A stretch of 64,000 bases of DNA from Trypanosoma brucei gambiense DAL972 (Eukaryota > Euglenozoa > Kinetoplastea > Trypanosomatida > Trypanosomatidae), in the NCBI RefSeq assembly GCF_000210295.1, contig NC_026738.1:1-64000 (forward strand). The letters are read 5' to 3'. Below the pieces are notes generated by a model. That model saw nothing but the letters and a program-made list of their open reading frames with translations. It was not told the origin of the DNA and did not search any database. The position numbers and the translations under genes are program-made. This document shows, piece after piece, positions 56,510 to 64,000 of this stretch (positions within the stretch are counted from its first letter, which is position 1; each line of letters opens with the position of its first letter).

Positions 56510-59500
56510 TCAATTAGCATCATTTTCCGTCATTCCGTTATTTACTTCCCGCCCACTGGACACCGGCACACGAGAACATTGCTTTGGGGAGGCGTCGGAA
56601 AGGTACGGATTGCAGGAAATGATGATGAGGGAAGAGCCACTTTGGGTAGTAACACCTGACGATGCGGACATCCCGCGGGCTCCGTGTTCCGCAATGTGTC
56701 CAACCTTCACTGCAATACGGCGAATAACTTCTTCACAATACGCATCGTCCCACACACGCCCCTTCCGCCGTGGTAAAGAAACATTCCAACGCTCGCAGTA
56801 TGGAACCAATAGTCGCTCTCGCTGTGGAGCTTTGAAGGTACTGAGTAAGGAATGCAGGGCATCTGAAATAGTTTGTGCCGATCCACTCAGCTCCATGTGG
56901 GTGGAACTATGTTCACTAGCAGAGGTACTAGTAGGGTCCTCACTCTCTTCGAAAAAGAAATCACGATCCAAGCGGAGCCCAGCGAATGCACGGCCGGGAA
57001 CGGCATTCAATTGGTACATTACAATAGGCTCAGGAACACCACGCAACGCAACAGGTCCAAGCGAGGTCGCATCAAGTTGGTCACGCTCCTCAGTGCTCAG
57101 TGACATATACGCCGCATACGTCAGCAGCACTTGCCCACCATTTGTCACACTTTCTGTGCGCGCAGCCATGTTTGGTGTGCGTCCGTAGTAGTCGTATCCT
57201 TTTGTTACTTCATCATGTCGGATATCACATAACCCGGTGTGGATTCCGATTCTTACACGCAGCCCATTCCACAACTGGCGGTAAACCTCGGGATCCAGAC
57301 GTGCACTTGGTGGAATATAGTGATCATCATCCTCAGCTTTCTGCATCTCGGAATTGCGGTAGAAATCATCGAAAACAGTTGTCCCCCAACAGTGTTGCAG
57401 GAATGATCGCTGAATGTCACTCGCGAGTTCCACAGCGGTGGATGCACTGCGGCAGGCAATCATAAAGGAGTCCCCAACAGTCTTCACCTCGTAACAACCA
57501 TACTGCATGATGAGTGAACGGATCATAGTGTGATGAGCCAACACGGCATCGGGCATCAGTTCCGGGTGAGTAGACCACTGCGCAGTGCTGCTTTCGATGT
57601 CCGTGAAGATGAGAGTTACAGGATCTGTTGGTTCCCTCGGTGCTCTGTTGTTGTCTCGAGAATTAAACACAAACAAGCACAGAAGCACACACAATGCAAT
57701 AGCAAGTGCAACAAAGAAAACAGAACCAACAATTATACCGGCAAGTTGTGAAGGACTAAGGGAAGACTCATCCATTACAGCATACTCCAAAGATGGCGTC
57801 ACACCCCGACTCAGTACAGGCACACGGGGGTCTAGTACCCGAGACATCGACCACACAGAAATGTTTCCCGCCCCAAAATTAGTCTCGCAACGGTTAGCCG
57901 CCGTTACACGTCCCTTAACACACTCAACATCACTGTACGGTCCGTAGTGCATGTCATCCACACGAATGTTTGATTCTGTGTAAAAAAAATCAACTAACAA
58001 CGAGGGGCTTATCCTCTTCATGCGTGGAACGATGCTTCGAAGCAGACGCGCAGTGGCAAAGCCCCACAACCTCAGCGGTGTCCATGTAGATTCACGGGGG
58101 TTGTAGGCATGAAACATTGCAACTGTATCCGATTCCGTATTTTTATCGGCCCAGTGTGGTAGATTCGTCGCGAACACAAGTCGTGAGGCGCTTACAACTG
58201 CCGCAGGGGTCGCATTAAATGCTTCCACAAACTCATCATACAATTGAGTGACTTCGGAGAAGAGAACATACACGCGTCTATCATTTCGAGATTGGAGATA
58301 CTGTGCAATCGCATGGGCATCTGGAGGTGTGAGGCCGATGGCCACAACATCCCCACTGCTTGGTAGATGGTCCACCAGAGTGTCACTCTCTTTAAGCAAC
58401 AACATTGACTTAAGTGCCACATCAAATGTCATTAGCGATTTGTTGAGTACATCACCAATTACTTCCGCCCTTTTACTTCGAATAGCGGCAGACACGGCAC
58501 CGGTAGAGGCATTTGAGAGGTGCATAGCAATCACGTACAATTGTTGCCGAACCGTAGGCGAGAGCAGTAACACATTTCTACGGAACTTACCCACTATGGG
58601 GCTGGCCGCCAAAGGATTGATGAAGGTGACATTTGGAAGCCGGAGTGCATCCCTCGTCACTCCACCAAAGACAGCGGATACTATCCTGTTGTCCACCAAT
58701 TGCGCGAGATCACCTGCCACTTCACTCAAGTTCCTCCTAAAGGGGTGAAAAAAGAGTCGATCATCCTCGAAACTGCCATCAGCGGGGACAGATGATGCGC
58801 CTTCGTACCATCTCCTGGCGGAACGCTCGATAATGTAACTATCCACAATCAGAACGAAAACAGCATATAGTGGGGCATACACCTTCACATTTGCACTCGA
58901 ACACTGTGATACACCCCACATCAAGAAACCATTTATTACGGGGTACATACGAAACCCATCCACGACTTCCTTCATGTAAACAGCGCTTCCACCCTGATTG
59001 CAGTTGCACATAGCACCCTGCATGGACGCAAACTCGCCGCACTCATTACCATAGTCACCCACGACAAGGTCATCTACAACGTAACGACGCTGGCGGTACA
59101 GAGAGTCCATAAAGGCCGTGCGGTCCGTCAACACATCAGTACTGTGTAGTGCCTGCGAAAGGATCTCACCAGTGAGCCATCCAGTCATCATCAGATCAGA
59201 AATGGCCTCGTCGGTACTAAAGTGTGGGGGTTTCGAAAAGCCACCCCATTCACTATTGGATTTTAAATGGTTATCCATCTCCTCCCGAAACCGCCGGACA
59301 GACGCAAGGGTTAGTAAATTCGAAGGAGGAATTGTGCCCGTGATGATTAATTGACCATCGTTCAGAGACACATTGGAAGCATACAAAGCGTCACGCCAAG
59401 TTCTTATTAGAGGGCCTTGTGATGTCGACGGAGCCAAAACATACATCTGTCTCGTCCGCTCATCCTTCACAATCCTCCCTATGAACCATTCGGTGGCGGG

Positions 59501-60220
59501 GTTGCGCACGGGGGCAAACAGGAGCACAGCCTGTGGACGTGTCTCAACAAACTGGTTCCATTCAGCTGCCAGGGCATCTTCATCTGCTCCAACTCCACCA
59601 GCTGCAGCAAATGCACCACAGAGTTCATGGCCCATCATGGATGATATATCCAGAGCGAATTCATACAATGCCTCACCGGATGGTGTTCCCTTCAAGTACG
59701 TTATTCCCACACGCGGGAGACCAAGGAAAACAACGGCATAACGGAAAAGTGCAAGTAACTCAGCATTCGGCTCCACACTTATGAAGTAAAGATGGGGATC
59801 CCACTCACGCACTTCAGTGGAGAAAGCGAGTGGGCCGAAACTAACTGCACCGTGTTTACTCAGCTCACCCTTCACCCACATAGTATTGGGTCCGCCAAAG
59901 GGACCAAATACAATCATCAGCTTGCCTTCGCTTTCCTTAACCACGGACTCGAAGAACTCAGCGACGGGAGTATCGTATGATGGTGGTCGAATGAAAGAAA
60001 CCCTTGCCTTGGAGTTTGTTTTCCAACCGCGAGCTGTCAGGGATGCGTCAAAACCAGCGTTAAGTGAATCCACCTCCACCTCCTGAACATCAGGGCTATA
60101 CATCAGGGAGAGGACATTTATTGTTATATTGTCTTCAGCCCTTCCTGTAGTTGAGAAGGAAAGCAATAGAAATAGTAGCTGCAGAAGCGGTAGCGACAAC
60201 TTCGACAGCAGTGAGGTCAT
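56510..60220 (-). CDS. GRESAG4: Receptor-type adenylate cyclase (ESAG4/GRESAG4), full length
   Basis: An intact protein of 1236 residues. It has a signal peptide (about 1-28), a large extracellular region (about 29-825) like periplasmic-type ligand-binding domains, one transmembrane segment (about 827-849), and a cytosolic class III cyclase domain (about 868-1075) with FTDIESS (first metal Asp), KTVGDSF (second metal Asp) and RIGIHTG motifs. A C-terminal tail of about 160 residues follows. It should make cAMP from ATP at the flagellar or surface membrane; in the mammal the family is linked to dampening host innate responses and in procyclics to social motility. The A-run at 57982-57989 has eight A, keeping the frame that copy 1 loses. 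The ATG at 60218-60220 is shared with copy 1. It lies on the minus strand with copy 3 upstream of it. Confidence 0.96.
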   Translation of the reverse strand: MTSLLSKLSLPLLQLLFLLLSFSTTGRAEDNITINVLSLMYSPDVQEVEVDSLNAGFDASLTARGWKTNSKARVSFIRPPSYDTPVAEFFESVVKESEGKLMIVFGPFGGPNTMWVKGELSKHGAVSFGPLAFSTEVREWDPHLYFISVEPNAELLALFRYAVVFLGLPRVGITYLKGTPSGEALYEFALDISSMMGHELCGAFAAAGGVGADEDALAAEWNQFVETRPQAVLLFAPVRNPATEWFIGRIVKDERTRQMYVLAPSTSQGPLIRTWRDALYASNVSLNDGQLIITGTIPPSNLLTLASVRRFREEMDNHLKSNSEWGGFSKPPHFSTDEAISDLMMTGWLTGEILSQALHSTDVLTDRTAFMDSLYRQRRYVVDDLVVGDYGNECGEFASMQGAMCNCNQGGSAVYMKEVVDGFRMYPVINGFLMWGVSQCSSANVKVYAPLYAVFVLIVDSYIIERSARRWYEGASSVPADGSFEDDRLFFHPFRRNLSEVAGDLAQLVDNRIVSAVFGGVTRDALRLPNVTFINPLAASPIVGKFRRNVLLLSPTVRQQLYVIAMHLSNASTGAVSAAIRSKRAEVIGDVLNKSLMTFDVALKSMLLLKESDTLVDHLPSSGDVVAIGLTPPDAHAIAQYLQSRNDRRVYVLFSEVTQLYDEFVEAFNATPAAVVSASRLVFATNLPHWADKNTESDTVAMFHAYNPRESTWTPLRLWGFATARLLRSIVPRMKRISPSLLVDFFYTESNIRVDDMHYGPYSDVECVKGRVTAANRCETNFGAGNISVWSMSRVLDPRVPVLSRGVTPSLEYAVMDESSLSPSQLAGIIVGSVFFVALAIALCVLLCLFVFNSRDNNRAPREPTDPVTLIFTDIESSTAQWSTHPELMPDAVLAHHTMIRSLIMQYGCYEVKTVGDSFMIACRSASTAVELASDIQRSFLQHCWGTTVFDDFYRNSEMQKAEDDDHYIPPSARLDPEVYRQLWNGLRVRIGIHTGLCDIRHDEVTKGYDYYGRTPNMAARTESVTNGGQVLLTYAAYMSLSTEERDQLDATSLGPVALRGVPEPIVMYQLNAVPGRAFAGLRLDRDFFFEESEDPTSTSASEHSSTHMELSGSAQTISDALHSLLSTFKAPQRERLLVPYCERWNVSLPRRKGRVWDDAYCEEVIRRIAVKVGHIAEHGARGMSASSGVTTQSGSSLIIISCNPYLSDASPKQCSRVPVSSGREVNNGMTENDAN

Positions 60221-60396
60221 GCGTACTTTTAACTTGTTCGTGTGATCTTAAATACTACGTGAGGAAATGGAAGGAATGAAACGATACAGAGGCAACTGAT
60301 AGGTTTTGCGAAAGAAACACCAGGGAATCACATGCGCACAGAAACAAATCATCACAAAGGGTGATACAGCTGCATGGAATGAATGTTGAAACGAGT
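57117..60396. repeat. Direct repeat, copy 2 (matches 1-3281)
   Basis: Partner of 1-3281 in the same orientation, ending sharply at 60396. Part of it (about 57117-58567) is also near-identical to copy 3 (62363-63898), with one swapped module between the membrane segment and the catalytic domain. Confidence 0.95.
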
Positions 60397-61917
60397 TCTT
60401 TTGACTATCTTGTCACAAAAGGTGTTCGTGTGCCATGCTGCTCTCGGGCACCCTTACTTTTTTGTCCTCCTTCGTTTTGGGTAATTTGTGGCACCCCATT
60501 TTTGATTTATTTCACCCACCTCCTTCCGCCACGGAACCCCTTCTCCTGGTTGCTACTACTAATACCAAAAACAAATATTATATACATGAATGGATGAATT
60601 AACGCAGATAGGCTGAGGCGGTTAAATAAGGGCAGAAAATCGTAAGATCCCACAAGAAACAAAACCCCCTCCATACCATCAGCTGTTAGAAAAGTGGAGG
60701 CGGTAATAAGAAACCTGTGTGGCTGGGTGTTTCTTAAATAATACCGTTAAAAAAAAAAAAATACGTACGTACGGATAATAAATAAATATAAAAGGCAAAA
60801 AAGATAAGAGAAAATGGATAAGAAGTTTGATAAGGATGAAATAAAAATAACTAAACGCGATGAATAAAACATGTACACATTTTGAGGGGGAATGCGCACA
60901 CAAGAAACGAAGCGATTGCTTCCAGTCGCATCAGAAACTGCAGAACATAATATTAACAATACTCAAATATAAATGTATATCCCAATTCGGCCCACAAAGC
61001 CCACGTGGGCTTTATCGAAGCACAGAAAAATTCCACTTACCAATGTCTATGTTTGAATACATTTTGTGTATATATTACACCTGCTTGTTTTGATTCGCAC
61101 TTAAACAAAAAGAATGGAAAGAGTGTGCCCTTGGGTACTCAACATGATGAGTCAACAAAAAAACATGGGGAAAAAAGGATATCAAATAAGCAGCATCAAA
61201 CTGCGCCCCTCCATGGGTGTATCTTTTTGTATGAGTATAAACTATTAGGCATACATATTTACATGTATATGAGTAAACGTATGCGTGGGAACGTACGAAC
61301 GAATATATGAACTTTAAATTGACAGGGAAAATGCTGTGCACACAAATATGTTTTTTTTTAAGCAAACACAAACCACCATCATGACAACTGTTCCGGCCGC
61401 CACTGTTACGCAGGATACCACACAGTGCTCATAATCATAAGAAAATGCATTCATATATGCCTGTGTGCGCGTACCTGTTTGTATTCCCATACAGAAGCGC
61501 AGCCGATACAGCATCTACTCCGTGTTCAGAAGGGCGTCCGCATTCCCCAAACATAATCTCGACAACCCTTGGTTTGTTTTCCCTAATTTCTCGTGATGGT
61601 TAACCTCTTAACTCACCTTTCAGTCACCCCTCCCCATTATTTACACACACACACCATACAAAGAAATACAATTAGAAAATACACCTCCACACAAGACGCT
61701 GCAACGACGAAAGGGACTAGTTAGCTTCCAATGAAGCAATTTTGGGGGGGAAAGGGGGCAAAACAAATGAAAACAACAGCAAACAAGCAAAAGGAAAAAA
61801 AAGGACTTATCCTCCTGAAAGTGCCCACACACATCCGGCCGCGGTGGATGCGTGTAAATATGGCACGGACATCAGAAAGAAAAAAACGATAATATTTTGG
61901 TTAAAATACGACGACGC
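60397..61917. other. Intergenic between cyclase copies 2 and 3
   Basis: The stretch holds the distal 5' region of copy 2 and the 3' UTR of copy 3. It differs from the flank of copy 1 from 60397 on. Short AT-rich frames only; A-runs and a G9 run near 61745. No gene is seen. Confidence 0.6.
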
Positions 61918-64000
61918 TCAGGAAGCATAACGACCAACAAACGGCCCCACCTTAACTGCAATACGGCGAATAACTTCTTCACAATACGCATCGTCCCAAG
62001 CGTATGAACCACCCGTTGGCAGGGAAACATTCCAACGCTCGCAATACAGTGCCAATAGTCGCTCTCGCTGTGGAGCTTTGAAGGTACTGAGTAAGGAATG
62101 CAGGGCATCTGAAATAGTTTGTGCCGATCCACTCAGCTTCAGGCTGTCAAAACTTAAACTGTTCGAGGAAAAGCTGAAGTTCTCGACATCTTCATCAAAA
62201 TAAAACCCACGATCCAAGCGGAGCCCAGCGAATGCACGGCCGGGAACGGCATTCAATTGGTACATTACAATAGGCTCAGGAACACCACGCAACGCAACAG
62301 GTCCAAGCGAGGTCGCATCAAGTTGGTCACGCTCCTCAGTGCTCAGTGACATGTACGCCGCATACGTCAGCAGCACTTGCCCACCATTTGTCACACTTTC
62401 TGTGCGCGCAGCCGTGTTTGGTGTGCGTCCGTAGTAGTCGTATCCTTTTGTTACTTCATCATGTCGGATATCACATAACCCGGTGTGGATTCCGATTCTT
62501 ACACGCAGCCCATTCCACAACTGGCGGTAAACCTCGGGATCCAGACGTGCACTTGGTGGAATATAGTGATCATCATCCTCAGCTTTCTGCATCTCGGAAT
62601 TGCGGTAGAAATCATCGAAAACAGTTGTCCCCCAACAGTGTTGCAGGAATGATCGCTGAATGTCACTCGCGAGTTCCACAGCGGTGGATGCACTGCGGCA
62701 GGCAATCATAAAGGAGTCCCCAACAGTCTTCACCTCGTAACAACCATACTGCATGATGAGTGAACGGATCATAGTGTGATGAGCCAACACGGCATCGGGC
62801 ATCAGTTCCGGGTGAGTAGACCACTGCGCAGTGCTGCTTTCGATGTCCGTACAAACAATGGTTACAACGCCACATTCACCACCCCGTAGCATCTCAAACA
62901 TTGGAACACACACTTCACTGTCGTTGATAAATGTAACTGGGTCACTTGACGACTTGGGCCCAGTATCCCGTTGTCCACGGACGCGCACAAACAAGCACAG
63001 AAGCACACACAATGCAATAGCAAGTGCAACAAAGAAAACAGAACCAACAATTATACCGGCAAGTTGTGAAGGACTAAGGGAAGACTCATCCATTACAGCA
63101 TACTCCAAAGATGGCGTCACACCCCGACTCAGTACAGGCACACGGGGGTCTAGTACCCGAGACATCGACCACACAGAAATGTTTCCCGCCCCAAAATTAG
63201 TCTCGCAACGGTTAGCCGCCGTTACACGTCCCTTAACACACTCAACATCACTGTACGGTCCGTAGTGCATGTCATCCACACGAATGTTTGATTCTGTGTA
63301 AAAAAAATCAACTAACAACGAGGGGTTTATCCTCTTCATGCGTGGAACGATGCTTCGAAGCAGACGCGCAGTGGCAAAGCCCCGCAACCTCAGCGGTGTC
63401 CATGTAGATTCACGGGGGTTGTAGGCATGAAACATTGCAACTGTATCCGATTCCGTATTTTTATCGGCCCAGTGTGGTAGATTCGTCGCGAACACAAGTC
63501 GTGAGGCGCTTACAACTGCCGCAGGGGTCGCATTAAATGCTTCCACAAACTCATCATACAATTGAGTGACTTCGGAGAAGAGAACATACACGCGTCTATC
63601 ATTTCGAGATTGGAGATACTGTGCAATCGCATGGGCATCTGGAGGTGTGAGGCCGATGGCCACAACATCCCCACTGCTTGGTAGATGGTCCACCAGAGTG
63701 TCACTCTCTTTAAGCAACAACATTGACTTAAGTGCCACATCAAATGTCATTAGCGATTTGTTGAGTACATCACCAATTACTTCCGCCCTTTTACTTCGAA
63801 TAGCGGCAGACACGGCACCGGTAGAGGCATTTGAGAGGTGCATAGCAAGCACGTACAATTGTTGCCGTACCGTAGGCGAGAGCAGTAACACATTTCTATT
63901 GAAACGATTGATCCGAGGATAAAGCAGCAGTGGATCGACGAATACAGGGCCGGGAAGTTCCAGAATATCTTCATCAACAGCACCATAGATGATGAATATC
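61918..64000 (-). CDS. GRESAG4: Receptor-type adenylate cyclase (ESAG4/GRESAG4), 5' end outside window
   Basis: Third cyclase copy, open from the right edge to TGA at 61918-61920, about 694 codons in the window. The distal extracellular region (63900-64000) differs from copies 1 and 2 but aligns with them in sense (VFVDPLLLYPRINRF against TFINPLAASPIVGKF). From 63898 down it is nearly identical through the membrane segment. The juxtamembrane part then has a different, longer module (62849-62987, 24 codons more than copy 2), after which the catalytic domain (TDIESS, KTVGDSF, RIGIHTG) is again near-identical. The C-terminal tail is shorter and distinct, with a Ser/Phe-rich part and no long Ser/Thr end. 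A GTG at 63889-63891 is not a start, since the frame continues upstream. It makes cAMP at the membrane like its siblings. Confidence 0.95.
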   Translation of the reverse strand, partial: IFIIYGAVDEDILELPGPVFVDPLLLYPRINRFNRNVLLLSPTVRQQLYVLAMHLSNASTGAVSAAIRSKRAEVIGDVLNKSLMTFDVALKSMLLLKESDTLVDHLPSSGDVVAIGLTPPDAHAIAQYLQSRNDRRVYVLFSEVTQLYDEFVEAFNATPAAVVSASRLVFATNLPHWADKNTESDTVAMFHAYNPRESTWTPLRLRGFATARLLRSIVPRMKRINPSLLVDFFYTESNIRVDDMHYGPYSDVECVKGRVTAANRCETNFGAGNISVWSMSRVLDPRVPVLSRGVTPSLEYAVMDESSLSPSQLAGIIVGSVFFVALAIALCVLLCLFVRVRGQRDTGPKSSSDPVTFINDSEVCVPMFEMLRGGECGVVTIVCTDIESSTAQWSTHPELMPDAVLAHHTMIRSLIMQYGCYEVKTVGDSFMIACRSASTAVELASDIQRSFLQHCWGTTVFDDFYRNSEMQKAEDDDHYIPPSARLDPEVYRQLWNGLRVRIGIHTGLCDIRHDEVTKGYDYYGRTPNTAARTESVTNGGQVLLTYAAYMSLSTEERDQLDATSLGPVALRGVPEPIVMYQLNAVPGRAFAGLRLDRGFYFDEDVENFSFSSNSLSFDSLKLSGSAQTISDALHSLLSTFKAPQRERLLALYCERWNVSLPTGGSYAWDDAYCEEVIRRIAVKVGPFVGRYAS

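Overview
The window is nuclear DNA of a kinetoplastid, almost certainly a Trypanosoma brucei-group trypanosome. The evidence is the gene content (receptor-type adenylate cyclases of the ESAG4/GRESAG4 family, the P2 adenosine transporter AT1, a VSG-related surface protein, an invariant surface glycoprotein, an RHS protein, a decayed VIPER retroelement), the lack of visible introns, and polypyrimidine-AG trans-splice acceptors just upstream of several starts. The mix of family genes, pseudogenes and retroelement remains looks like an accessory or subtelomere-proximal block, not a dense core gene cluster.

Layout. 1-14.3 kb (minus strand): a frameshifted adenylate cyclase cut by the left edge, the AT1 purine/drug transporter, a galactokinase pseudogene, and a ribulose-phosphate 3-epimerase with a glycosomal SRL tail. 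14.3-23.8 kb: no supported gene; a divergent strand-switch region. 23.8-45 kb (plus strand): two putative GPI-anchored surface proteins that share a ~545 bp upstream block, a broken conserved-type gene, a class 3 lipase pseudogene, an intact RHS gene and a degenerate VIPER element (gag, probable tyrosine recombinase, RT, RNase H). Two inverted 432 bp copies of a gene fragment bracket the lipase-RHS-VIPER block. 45-49.2 kb: a convergent strand-switch region, partly of doubtful base quality. 49.2-64 kb (minus strand): a 2OG-Fe(II) oxygenase, an invariant surface glycoprotein, a full-length adenylate cyclase and a third cyclase cut by the right edge.

How it fits together. The intact genes mostly serve the parasite surface and environmental sensing (cyclases, ISG, VSG-related, AT1), with two soluble enzymes among them. 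The three cyclases are near-identical over long tracts and differ in short clustered patches and swapped modules, the pattern expected of gene conversion. The first and second copies form direct repeats of about 3.28 kb that flank the whole interior, including AT1. Most known families here are well described; the least explained parts are the shared block in front of the two surface genes, the gene fragment inside the inverted repeat, and the 9.5 kb divergent strand-switch region.
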